From assembly GCF_007558865.1 (NCBI RefSeq), contig NZ_VLPK01000001.1, positions 806,001 to 870,000 on the forward strand: a stretch of DNA of 64,000 nucleotides. The letters run 5' to 3'. The DNA is from Mucilaginibacter corticis (GTDB lineage Bacteria > Bacteroidota > Bacteroidia > Sphingobacteriales > Sphingobacteriaceae). How positions within the stretch are numbered: the first letter of the stretch is position 1; every line of letters starts with the position of its first letter. The position numbers were made by a program, and so were the translations under genes. Below are positions 50,875 through 59,033 of the stretch, piece by piece. Below the pieces are notes generated by a model, which saw only the letters and a program-made list of their open reading frames with translations, ran no database searches and had not been told where the DNA came from.

Positions 50875-52419
50875 ATGCGCGTGGATATCAGCAATACCCT
50901 AAAACATTTACATATAGACAACATAAACCAGGCTTACAGCACAGGCAACACTTGGGGCGGAGGCAAGGATAATGTTGTAAAAGAGATCATATCGCCGGTT
51001 GACGGGCAAAAGATAGCATCGGTAAAAATAGCGACGGTAGATGAGTATGATTTAGTGGTTGAGCAAGCTGCCACGGCTTTTAAAAGCTGGCGCACCGTAC
51101 CTGCGCCAAAGCGTGGAGAGATAGTGCGGCAGATAGGCGAAGCGCTCCGCGAAAATAAAGAGCACCTGGGTAAACTGGTATCGTACGAGATGGGCAAGAG
51201 CCTGCAGGAAGGCCTGGGCGAGGTACAGGAGATGATCGACATAGCAGATTTTGCAGTCGGCCTTAGCCGCCAGTTGTATGGCCTGACCATGCACAGCGAA
51301 CGGCCCGACCACAGGATGTATGAGCAATACCACCCGCTGGGGATTATAGGCATCATATCGGCCTTCAATTTCCCGGTTGCGGTTTGGAGCTGGAACGCCA
51401 TGCTGGTATGGGTTTGCGGCGATGTCTGTATCTGGAAACCGTCAGAAAAAACCCCCTTAACGGCAATTGCCTGCCAGCACATTGCGCAGCAGGTATTTAA
51501 AAAGAATGATGTAGCCGAAGGCGTATCGTGCTTAATTATTGGCGACCGTAACATAGGCGAACTGATGGCTGCCGATAAACGCCTGCCACTGATATCGGCC
51601 ACTGGCTCAACCCGAATGGGCAAGGCCGTAGGCGCGGCAGTAGGCGCAAGACTGGGCCGTAGTTTGTTAGAGCTGGGCGGCAACAACGCTATTATGATCA
51701 CCGAAGATGCTGACCTGGATATGGCACTGATAGGCGCCGTATTTGGTGCGGTGGGCACTGCCGGGCAGCGTTGCACCAGCACGCGCAGGTTGATCATTCA
51801 CGAAAATGTTTACGAAGCATTTAAAGCTAAACTGGTAAAAGCTTACGGGCAAATCAAGATTGGCAACCCTTTAGACGAAAACAACCATATGGGCCCGTTG
51901 ATAGATAAAGACGCTGTCAGCCTGTATTTAAACGCTATTAAGCAGTGCAAAGCAGAAGGTGGCCGGTTTGTAGTTGAGGGAGGAAAACTGGAAGGCGAAG
52001 CCTACGATTCAGGCTGTTATGTTAAGCCTGCTGTGGCCGAAGTAGAGAATAATTTTAAAATTGTTCAGCATGAAACATTTGCGCCCTTACTTTATCTAAT
52101 AAAATATAAAACATTAGACGAGGCTATAGCGTTTCAGAACGATGTGCCTCAAGGTTTGTCGTCGGCCATTATGACGAACAATTTACGCGAGGCCGAAACG
52201 TTCTTATCCGGTGCCGGTTCTGATTGCGGTATTGCCAACGTCAATATTGGCACATCCGGGGCAGAGATCGGCGGCGCTTTTGGCGGCGAAAAAGAAACCG
52301 GCGGCGGCCGCGAATCAGGCTCTGACGCGTGGAAGGTTTACATGAGGCGACAAACTAATACAATTAATTATTCAACTAAGCTGCCGTTGGCACAGGGGAT
52401 AAAGTTTGACCTCTCCTAA
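50875..52419 (+). CDS. Aldehyde dehydrogenase, ALDH7-like
   Basis: A 514-residue NAD(P)-dependent aldehyde dehydrogenase. Catalytic Cys300 lies in TAGQRCTSTRR and general-base Glu266 in LLELGGNNA. SATGSTRMGKAVG is the nucleotide-binding turn, and the C-terminal GGEKETGGGRESGSDAWK matches the antiquitin/aminoadipic-semialdehyde dehydrogenase group (ALDH7), which in lysine breakdown oxidises alpha-aminoadipic semialdehyde. The ATG at 50875 is used; a TTG seven codons earlier overlaps the promoter box. The stop codon falls inside a small hairpin repeat. Confidence 0.92.
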   Translation: MRVDISNTLKHLHIDNINQAYSTGNTWGGGKDNVVKEIISPVDGQKIASVKIATVDEYDLVVEQAATAFKSWRTVPAPKRGEIVRQIGEALRENKEHLGKLVSYEMGKSLQEGLGEVQEMIDIADFAVGLSRQLYGLTMHSERPDHRMYEQYHPLGIIGIISAFNFPVAVWSWNAMLVWVCGDVCIWKPSEKTPLTAIACQHIAQQVFKKNDVAEGVSCLIIGDRNIGELMAADKRLPLISATGSTRMGKAVGAAVGARLGRSLLELGGNNAIMITEDADLDMALIGAVFGAVGTAGQRCTSTRRLIIHENVYEAFKAKLVKAYGQIKIGNPLDENNHMGPLIDKDAVSLYLNAIKQCKAEGGRFVVEGGKLEGEAYDSGCYVKPAVAEVENNFKIVQHETFAPLLYLIKYKTLDEAIAFQNDVPQGLSSAIMTNNLREAETFLSGAGSDCGIANVNIGTSGAEIGGAFGGEKETGGGRESGSDAWKVYMRRQTNTINYSTKLPLAQGIKFDLS

Positions 52420-52510
52420 GGAGAGGACTTAAGAAGCAGGTTGAATTGGCGAATTTTACGACATTGGCTAATTAAGCCCTCTCCTTTGGAGAGGGTTGGG
52501 AGAGGTTTAA
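52410..52510. repeat. Paired CCTCTCC-type hairpin repeats
   Basis: CCTCTCCT-A-AGGAGAGG at 52410-52426 and CCCTCTCC-TTT-GGAGAGGG at 52477-52495, with GTTGGGAGAGG after the second. The unit is a variant of the C-rich hairpins at 17112-17146 and 17476-17499. The left hairpin contains the stop codon of the aldehyde dehydrogenase gene. Confidence 0.7.
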
Positions 52511-52533
52511 CACATTACAAAAAACACATATAC

Positions 52534-54183
52534 ATGATCAATATCCGCAAATACGTTTTCGGCTCCGCAATATACGGGGCATTATTTTTTAGTCTGAATG
52601 CATCGGCACAAACTGCACCGCCGGATGCTATGCCCGATCTGCCAAAAAACTGGCACCAATTGGATTTAAAAGCTGACGGCTTTTATGGCATCAGCCTTAA
52701 TAATGCTTACAACTTTTTAAAAGGTAAAAAAAGCAAAACAGTGGTTGTAGCTACTATTGACAGCGGCATTGACACCACGCAAACCGATCTTAAAACTATT
52801 TTATGGGTAAACCCAAAAGAGATCCCAAACAATGGTATAGACGATGACCATAACGGTTATGTGGACGATGTACATGGCTGGGATTTTTTAGGCGGCCCGG
52901 GCGGCAAGGTTAATTATACCGAAACAACCGAAGAGATCAGGGAATACAATCGCTTAAAGCCGAAATATGAAAGCATAACCACTGCACCGGCAGGCGGCGA
53001 AAAGGAATACGCTTACTGGGTAAATGTAAGGTCGATCCATGATTCTACCTATGCAAAGTCAAGCGCCGAGTTACAGCAGCTTAGCCCTATGATGAACGCG
53101 CTGATGGTGACCAGCGGCTACATTAAAAGAGAACTTAAATTAGCGCCCGACGCCGGTTTTGTTAAAGCCGACCTGGATAAGATCACGAATCCATCAAATG
53201 ATACTATCGCCCAAAGCAAGGGTTTGTGGGAATCAATGTTCGCGCAGATCAATGGCGATAACAGCAAAGTTATAAAGGAACTGAGTGACTACTTAGCCAA
53301 GCTTAACAATGATGTAAACCCCGACCTGTCGGCACGTAAAAATATTGTAGGCGATGATCCTAATGTACAAGACGGCAAGCCTTATGGTAATAACGTACTG
53401 AAGAACCCTGACGCTTCGCATGGTACGGGTGTAGCCGGACTTATCGGCGCTGTCCGTGGTAATAGCTACGGTATTGACGGCGTGGCAGATAATGTGCGCA
53501 TCATGAGTATTAAAGGGGTGCCTAACGGCGATGAGTATGACAAGGATATTGCTAACGCGATACATTACGCGGTTGATAACGGCGCCAAGATCATCAACAT
53601 GAGCTTTGGTAAAAAGATCTCGCCGCACAAAGATTGGGTTGATGAGGCATTTAAATATGCAGCAAAGCATGACGTATTGCTTGTACAGGCAGCAGGTAAT
53701 GACGGCGAGGATATGGACGTTAAACCGCAATATCCAAACGACACATTTATTGATGGCTCGTCAAGCGATGCCGATAATGTGATCGATGTGGGCGCATCGG
53801 CTGCAAAGGTTGACGAGAACCTGGCTGCTACTTTCAGCAATTACGGCAAAAAAAATGTTGACGTTTTTGCACCCGGTGTAAAAGTAACCTCAATAGATAC
53901 CAATGCCGAATTTAATACTGCCGACGGCACCAGCTTTGCATCGCCAATAACCGCGGGTATTGCCGCTTTGGTTTTAGAATACTATCCAAACCTGAGCGCT
54001 AAGCAATTAAAGCAAGTTATCCTTGAATCTGCAACACCGGTGGCTAACACCATGGTGCTTAAACCGGGAAGCAAAACAGAAAAGGTTGATTTTGCCAGCT
54101 TATCAAAAACAGGCGGTATTGTAAATGCTTATAAGGCGGTGCAGATAGCTTCGAAATTGAAAGGCGAGCGGAAGGATAAATAA
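52534..54183 (+). CDS. Secreted S8 family (subtilisin-like) serine peptidase
   Basis: A 549-residue subtilase with a Sec signal ending at ASAQ (residue 26). The catalytic triad is Asp76 (ATIDSGIDTT), His296 (ASHGTGVAGLIG) and Ser467 (GTSFASPITAG). About 220 residues separate Asp and His, far more than in subtilisin, because of a large insertion (about 105-280) of unknown role, a pattern of Bacteroidota S8 enzymes. There is no C-terminal sorting domain. The ATG at 52534 starts the signal; earlier in-frame starts would translate the hairpin repeat. A strong terminator follows. Confidence 0.93.
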   Translation: MINIRKYVFGSAIYGALFFSLNASAQTAPPDAMPDLPKNWHQLDLKADGFYGISLNNAYNFLKGKKSKTVVVATIDSGIDTTQTDLKTILWVNPKEIPNNGIDDDHNGYVDDVHGWDFLGGPGGKVNYTETTEEIREYNRLKPKYESITTAPAGGEKEYAYWVNVRSIHDSTYAKSSAELQQLSPMMNALMVTSGYIKRELKLAPDAGFVKADLDKITNPSNDTIAQSKGLWESMFAQINGDNSKVIKELSDYLAKLNNDVNPDLSARKNIVGDDPNVQDGKPYGNNVLKNPDASHGTGVAGLIGAVRGNSYGIDGVADNVRIMSIKGVPNGDEYDKDIANAIHYAVDNGAKIINMSFGKKISPHKDWVDEAFKYAAKHDVLLVQAAGNDGEDMDVKPQYPNDTFIDGSSSDADNVIDVGASAAKVDENLAATFSNYGKKNVDVFAPGVKVTSIDTNAEFNTADGTSFASPITAGIAALVLEYYPNLSAKQLKQVILESATPVANTMVLKPGSKTEKVDFASLSKTGGIVNAYKAVQIASKLKGERKDK

Positions 54184-54234
54184 GGATATTATTCAGATTG
54201 CAATCCGCAAAATCACATAAGTGAGATATAAACT

Positions 54235-54283
54235 TAGCGATGACAAATAGCGCTGGATTTAAAGCCCATCGCTATTTTTTTTT
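54235..54283 (+). terminator. Terminator after the subtilase gene
   Basis: TAGCGATG (54235-54242) pairs with CATCGCTA (54267-54274), followed by nine T. The loop is 24 nt. Confidence 0.8.
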
Positions 54284-54292
54284 AAAGATGGC

Positions 54293-55441
54293 TTATCTCA
54301 ACGCATCAATACTGGCGGTCATTTTATTCTCAAAATCTTCAAAATACCCCGGCTCAGACCAATTGATCCGGCCTTTTTTATCGATCAGATAAAAGGTTGG
54401 CCCGGCGCTTACATGATATAATTTTGAAACAGCCTTTCCATTGATATAGATCGGGCTGTTTACTTTATTTCTTTTAATAAAATCAGCCACATCGTCTTTG
54501 CTGTCTAAAAAATTTACCGAGACAATGGCAACATCAGAGCCATCATATTTTTTATGCAACTTTTCAAGCGATGGCAGCGCCATCATGCAGGCAGGGCACC
54601 CATTAAAGGTAAATTCCAATAAAACAACTTTACCTTGCATATCATTTAATGCGAGTGCTTTTCCTTCTGTTGATGTCAGTGTCCATTGTGGTGCTACGGT
54701 GCCATTATCTAAAAGCGGCAGAGATTTTACAGGCGGTTTAAACCCTTGAGGAATAACCAGTTTAACAGGCTTGGCAGAATATGTATTTGAGATATGAATA
54801 TCCGAGTAAAGATATGATACATCCATACTCATCACCCCTCCTTTAACGCCTCCTTTTTCAACCGTTCCCTTGGTCTCATCCCTCGAGGCAAGTATCAGGT
54901 TGTTTTTCTTACTGATAAATAAATGATACTTAAAATAAGACTCGTTGGTAGCATTTTTTGTGGCAAATAAAACATGATAGCAATGCTCTTTATTGATGGT
55001 GCTATCGGTCAGCATAGTGATATTATATCGGTCTTTCTTTTTATTTAATAATTCTTCTGCATTCAAGGCAGCCTCAATGAGCGGTGTTCCTGAGGAATTT
55101 TGCTTACGCTCAGGCAAAAGCACGTAGGTGCTGTCTTTAAAATATAGTTCAACCTGTTGATTGCCGTCGTCTATATAGCTTATTTTTCCGCTGGGAAATA
55201 TCTGATCTATGTTATAAAACTCATAATTTCCATTGGCCTGCCTATTATAAAGATGAACGTTCGTTTTAAGATGAACCGCCCCTCCAAACTCCTCGCCGGA
55301 TATAGTTGCGGTGTAACTTATGTTTTGGGCTGATTTTATTTTATCAATTGCCTTCTGAACGATCTCCTGCTGTGCCTTTGCTGTAAAAGCGGTTAACGAA
55401 CATAAAACTAAGGCGAATATTTTGAAAAATGATCTGGTCAT
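54293..55441 (-). CDS. TlpA-like thioredoxin-domain protein with N-terminal LolA-like region
   Basis: A 382-residue secreted protein with a Sec signal (residues 1-23). The C-terminal 140 residues are a TlpA/ResA thioredoxin fold with the redox pair Cys282/Cys285 in FNGCPACMMALP and the cis-Pro in SAGPTFYLID. Residues of about 25-225 are beta-rich and resemble the LolA/outer-membrane-lipoprotein-carrier-like fold often fused to thioredoxins in Bacteroidota. It probably reduces or isomerises disulfides or heme-protein thiols in the periplasm. It stands alone. Confidence 0.85.
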   Translation of the reverse strand: MTRSFFKIFALVLCSLTAFTAKAQQEIVQKAIDKIKSAQNISYTATISGEEFGGAVHLKTNVHLYNRQANGNYEFYNIDQIFPSGKISYIDDGNQQVELYFKDSTYVLLPERKQNSSGTPLIEAALNAEELLNKKKDRYNITMLTDSTINKEHCYHVLFATKNATNESYFKYHLFISKKNNLILASRDETKGTVEKGGVKGGVMSMDVSYLYSDIHISNTYSAKPVKLVIPQGFKPPVKSLPLLDNGTVAPQWTLTSTEGKALALNDMQGKVVLLEFTFNGCPACMMALPSLEKLHKKYDGSDVAIVSVNFLDSKDDVADFIKRNKVNSPIYINGKAVSKLYHVSAGPTFYLIDKKGRINWSEPGYFEDFENKMTASIDALR

Positions 55442-55516
55442 AATAAGGTCTTATTGAACCAAATATAACCTTGGTTGTTTATAAAAACTAATGCGGCTGC
55501 AGTTTTAACATTTGCC

Positions 55517-55549
55517 GGCTGATTGTAACATAAAACATTACAATCAGCC
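55517..55549. promoter_or_regulatory. Perfect 12-bp inverted repeat upstream of pdhB
   Basis: GGCTGATTGTAA (55517-55528) and TTACAATCAGCC (55538-55549) with a 9-nt spacer. It ends 4 nt before the TTG of the -33 element, in the position of a regulator site or activator site. Confidence 0.6.
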
Positions 55550-55553
55550 ACAA

Positions 55554-55583
55554 TTGCATTTAACACATTTGTACTTATATTTG
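55554..55583 (+). promoter_or_regulatory. Promoter of pdhB
   Basis: TTG at 55554-55556 and TATATTTG at 55576-55583, separated by 19 nt, match the Bacteroidota -33/-7 consensus. The leader is about 28 nt. Confidence 0.65.
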
Positions 55584-55617
55584 CGCCTGCAAAAGCATCA
55601 TTTATTTAAAACATACG

Positions 55618-56601
55618 ATGAGAGAAATACAATTCAGAGAAGCACTTCGTGAGGCGATGGTCGAAGAAATGCGCAACGATGAAAACATATACCTGATGGG
55701 CGAAGAGGTTGCCGAGTATAACGGTGCCTACAAAGTTAGCCAGGGCATGTTAGACGAGTTTGGTGCTAAACGTGTAATAGATACGCCTATATCTGAATTA
55801 GGTTTTGCCGGTATCGGCATTGGCTCGGCTATGAATGGTTTAAAACCTATCATCGAGTTCATGACCTTTAACTTCTCGTTAGTAGCTATCGACCAGGTGA
55901 TCAACGGCGCTGCAAAGATCATGTCAATGAGCGGTGGCCAGTTCTCTGTTCCCATTGTTTTTCGCGGTCCTACCGGTAACGCGGGGATGTTAAGCTCACA
56001 ACACAGCCAGTGTTTTGAAAACTGGTATGCCAACTGCCCGGGCTTAAAGGTAGTTGTACCGTCAAACCCTGCAGATGCTAAAGGTTTATTAAAATCAGCA
56101 ATCATTGATCCGGACCCGGTTATTTTCATGGAGTCGGAATTGATGTATGGCGATAAAGGACCTGTTCCTGAAGAAACCTATTATATTGAAATTGGTAAAG
56201 CTGCCGTAACCAAAGAAGGTACTGATGTTACTTTGGTTGGTTTTGGTAAAATAATGAAAGTGGTTAACGCTGCCGCTGCCGAGCTTGAAAAAGAAGGCAT
56301 CAGTGCAGAGGTTATTGACCTGCGCACAGTACGCCCTATCGATTACGAAACGGTGATCAATTCGGTTAAAAAAACCAACCGTTTGGTATTGGTTGAAGAA
56401 AGCTGGCCTTTAGGCTCGATAGCTACCGAGATTGCATTTAAAGTACAAAAAGACGCCTTTGATTACCTTGACGCTCCTATCCTGCGCATTATGGGCGGTG
56501 ACGTTCCGTTGCCTTACGCGCCAACACTGATCCAGGAATACCTGCCAAACGCCGAAAAGGTGGTTAAGGCCGTTAAAGAAGTAATGTACGTTACAAAGTA
56601 A
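55618..56601 (+). CDS. pdhB: Pyruvate dehydrogenase E1 component, beta subunit
   Basis: A 327-residue thiamine-diphosphate enzyme subunit that, with the alpha subunit, decarboxylates pyruvate for acetyl-CoA formation. REALREAMVEEMRNDENIYL and GEEVAEYNGAYKVSQGM open the fold, and DTPISELGFAGIGIG holds the Glu that activates the cofactor. TFNFSLVAIDQVINGAAK and the C-terminal transketolase domain (LVEESWPLGSIATEIAF) follow. The alpha subunit and E2/E3 genes are not next to it, so the complex is encoded at separate loci. Confidence 0.94.
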   Translation: MREIQFREALREAMVEEMRNDENIYLMGEEVAEYNGAYKVSQGMLDEFGAKRVIDTPISELGFAGIGIGSAMNGLKPIIEFMTFNFSLVAIDQVINGAAKIMSMSGGQFSVPIVFRGPTGNAGMLSSQHSQCFENWYANCPGLKVVVPSNPADAKGLLKSAIIDPDPVIFMESELMYGDKGPVPEETYYIEIGKAAVTKEGTDVTLVGFGKIMKVVNAAAAELEKEGISAEVIDLRTVRPIDYETVINSVKKTNRLVLVEESWPLGSIATEIAFKVQKDAFDYLDAPILRIMGGDVPLPYAPTLIQEYLPNAEKVVKAVKEVMYVTK

Positions 56602-56621
56602 TTTACACACCATAATATTTG

Positions 56622-56652
56622 AAAGCCTCCTGGTAAATCAGGAGGCTTTTTT
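56622..56652 (+). terminator. Terminator after pdhB
   Basis: AAAGCCTCCTG (56622-56632) pairs with CAGGAGGCTTT (56639-56649) around GTAAAT, followed by T. Confidence 0.9.
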
Positions 56653-56682
56653 GTTGGCTTACCGCCCGGAATGATGGCGAAG

Positions 56683-56794
56683 GTGTATCAAAGTGTATCA
56701 TGAGCCCAGAGTCGGCAAATTAATTATTTAATTATCAGCATTTTGCAAAAACAGGTGTACCAAGTGTTCCATTTGTTTCACATTCGCGTGGAAC
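56683..56794. repeat. GTGTATCA direct repeats and related words
   Basis: GTGTATCA occurs at 56683-56690 and 56693-56700, two nucleotides apart. Similar words follow at 56754-56770 (GGTGTACCAAGTGTTCCA), where GTTCCA (56765-56770) is inverted as TGGAAC (56789-56794). Confidence 0.45.
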
Positions 56795-56838
56795 AGCGCG
56801 CACTCTTTACTATATTGCGTTACCAATTATTACCAGTC

Positions 56839-57603
56839 ATGAAGATCAAGGGAACCCTACTGCTGATAGTCTCTATTTTAGTAAGCAGCTTTACCATCTT
56901 TAACGCTAAACGCGATGTCAATATCGTTTTCATCGGCGATAGTATTACCTATGGCGCAGGCCTGCCTGATGCTGCCAAACAAGCGCCCCCGGTTATCTGC
57001 GCCAACTATTTAAAAACGCAGGCCAACATTGGCTCGGTTGACTTCTCGAACCAGGGCCACAGCGGTTACACCACGTTAGACTGGCTGCCGGGCACAAAAG
57101 CTTTCATTGATGCAGAGAACGCGGCTAAGGCATTTGCCAACCAGCAGGCACAATTGGTGTTCTCCATAAAGATTGGTACCAATGACAGCGCCATGAAAGG
57201 CACACATGGTGCGCCGGTAGCGGTTGATGATTACAAGGCAAACCTCAAAACGATCATCGATCAGCTCTTAAAAGATTTCCCCGGAAGTATGGTGGTGATT
57301 GAGCACCCGATATGGTATAGCCCTAATACCTATAACGGCTCTATGTATTTGCAGGAAGGGTTAACCCGCTTACAAACCTATATCCCGGCAATGGATCAGC
57401 TGGTTAAGGAGTATAAGGCTACTAACCCTAAACGTGTGTTTATTGGCGATACTAAAGCCTTCGATTATTTTAAAGCGAATGCAGAGACCGATCTTCAGCA
57501 CGAAGATGGCAGGCAAGGTGTTTTTTACCTGCACCCTAATCCAAAAGGCGCCGTAGCATTAGGCGAGTTTTGGGGTAAGGCCATAGCAAAGGTCTTAAAG
57601 TAA
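56839..57603 (+). CDS. Secreted SGNH/GDSL-type hydrolase
   Basis: A 254-residue protein with an N-terminal hydrophobic export segment (residues 5-22). The nucleophile block is FIGDSITYGAG with Ser35; the Asn block is IKIGTNDS (about 106-113). The catalytic His is His232 in YLHPNPKG. The usual Asp three residues before this His is Phe229 here, so the dyad may use another acid. It probably removes acyl groups from glycans or lipids outside the cytoplasm. The ATG at 56839 starts the signal segment; earlier in-frame starts run through repeat-rich DNA. Confidence 0.82.
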   Translation: MKIKGTLLLIVSILVSSFTIFNAKRDVNIVFIGDSITYGAGLPDAAKQAPPVICANYLKTQANIGSVDFSNQGHSGYTTLDWLPGTKAFIDAENAAKAFANQQAQLVFSIKIGTNDSAMKGTHGAPVAVDDYKANLKTIIDQLLKDFPGSMVVIEHPIWYSPNTYNGSMYLQEGLTRLQTYIPAMDQLVKEYKATNPKRVFIGDTKAFDYFKANAETDLQHEDGRQGVFYLHPNPKGAVALGEFWGKAIAKVLK

Positions 57604-58929
57604 CTAAAGCAGTTCCACCAATCGTTCTAAAGCCATCCCCCTTGATCCTTTGATGAGGATGGTTGAGTCTTTAATCGGATCGGCTTTTAAACCGGCTATA
57701 GCGTCTTCCGCAGTAGTGTAGACGGTAGTTGATGGCCGATGGCTGATGGTTTCAATAGCTTTGGCAAAGTCCTTCCCGATAAAGATCCGCTCATCCACTT
57801 CTGTAGCCAATGCTTTTTCGATGATAGCTTTATGCTCTTCAACCGACTCTTCCCCTAACTCGAACATATCGCCCAGGATCAAAACTTTACGCGACGCGGT
57901 TATTTTACCGATATTCTCTATAGCCACCGCCATACTGCTCGGGTTGGCGTTATAGTAATCGCAGATCAGCGTATTAGTAACGGTCTGCACAATTTGCGAC
58001 CGGTTGTTTTTAGGTTGGTACCCCTCAATACCGGCATTGATCTCGGCCGGTGTCAGTTTAAAATAAATGCCGATGCTTATCGCCGCTAATATGTTATCCA
58101 GATTGTAAACACCTGTAAGCTGGGTTTTAACATTATGGCTCTCGCCTGTGCTGTTGTTGGTCCATTGCAGGGAGAGTAATGGTGCGTTTTCAGTGATCTC
58201 GCCGCTAACCAGGTCGTCAATAGCGTCGCCATAAAACACCGGCGGAACAGCAAACTTGCGCGCGGCCTGCATAGTCATCAAAATAGGATTATTACTGTTA
58301 ATGAAAGCGACACCATTCTGTGACAGGAAATCGTATAACTCTCCCTTGCCTATCTTCACTCCCTCAATACTGCCAAAGCCCTCCAAATGCGCTTTACCAA
58401 CATTGGTTATCATGCCGTGTGTGGGCTGTGAAATACTACATAGCAGTTCGATTTCTTTAATATGATTGGCCCCCATTTCTATCACGGCCACCTGGTGCGA
58501 TGCATTAATGTTTAAAATGGTTAAAGGCACACCGATATGGTTATTCAGGTTACCCTGCGTAGCCAGTGTTGTAAAATGCTGTGACAACACCGCGTTGATC
58601 AATTCCTTGGTAGTAGTTTTACCGTTAGTACCCGTAAGCCCCACAACGGGAATGGTTAATTGCCTGCGATGGTGGCGTGCCAGGTCCTGCAAAGCAGTTA
58701 ATACATCGGCCACTAACAGGCATTGCTCATTAACCTGATATGCCGGGTTATCTATTATAGCAAAAGCAGCACCCTCTTCAATAGCCTGCTGCGCGAATGT
58801 GTTGGCATCAAACTTATCGCCCTTTAAGGCAAAAAACAAACTGCCTGCCGCTATTTTACGAGTATCGGTACTGATAACCGGGTGTTGCAGGTAATGTTGG
58901 TATAATTGTTCGGTAGTGGTCATGTCCAT
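57604..58929 (-). CDS. murF: UDP-N-acetylmuramoyl-tripeptide:D-Ala-D-Ala ligase
   Basis: A ligase of about 441 residues that adds D-Ala-D-Ala to the UDP-MurNAc-tripeptide, the last cytoplasmic step of peptidoglycan precursor synthesis. It has the N-terminal substrate domain (ISTDTRKIAAGSLFFALKG), the ATP loop GLTGTNGKTTTKEL, the MGANHIKEIE block and the C-terminal Rossmann domain (NPSSMAVAIENI, LGDMFELGE). Starts at 58929 or 58923 give the normal length; longer in-frame versions translate a mobile-type repeat at 58942-59011. It is placed outside the usual mur cluster. Confidence 0.94.
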   Translation of the reverse strand: MDMTTTEQLYQHYLQHPVISTDTRKIAAGSLFFALKGDKFDANTFAQQAIEEGAAFAIIDNPAYQVNEQCLLVADVLTALQDLARHHRRQLTIPVVGLTGTNGKTTTKELINAVLSQHFTTLATQGNLNNHIGVPLTILNINASHQVAVIEMGANHIKEIELLCSISQPTHGMITNVGKAHLEGFGSIEGVKIGKGELYDFLSQNGVAFINSNNPILMTMQAARKFAVPPVFYGDAIDDLVSGEITENAPLLSLQWTNNSTGESHNVKTQLTGVYNLDNILAAISIGIYFKLTPAEINAGIEGYQPKNNRSQIVQTVTNTLICDYYNANPSSMAVAIENIGKITASRKVLILGDMFELGEESVEEHKAIIEKALATEVDERIFIGKDFAKAIETISHRPSTTVYTTAEDAIAGLKADPIKDSTILIKGSRGMALERLVELL

Positions 58930-58941
58930 TGTGTATTTGGC

Positions 58942-59011
58942 TGTCATCCTAAGCTCGTCGAAGGATGCGGACGAGCCTTTACGCTCACCCTTCGACAGGC
59001 TCAAAGTGACA
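58942..59011. repeat. Inverted repeat of the TGTCATCC...CTTCGACA type
   Basis: The left arm, TGTCATCCTAAGCTCGTCGA then AGGATG, is mirrored by ACCCTTCGACAGGCTCAAAG then TGACA on the right. This is a well-known kind of short intergenic repeat in Bacteroidota and other bacteria. Here it lies just before murF and extends that reading frame 5'. Confidence 0.8.
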
Positions 59012-59033
59012 CCCCCTTATTAGTAAACCAAAG

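Noticed and set aside
50934..51797. 287-codon open frame on the minus strand across the aldehyde dehydrogenase
   Set aside because: Antisense to a conserved enzyme; composition (Ser, Pro, Arg, Thr) is that of a reverse-frame shadow.
58942..59011. N-terminal extension of murF by 25 codons
   Set aside because: The extra codons lie over a known-type intergenic inverted repeat; the family N-terminus begins at 58929 or 58923.
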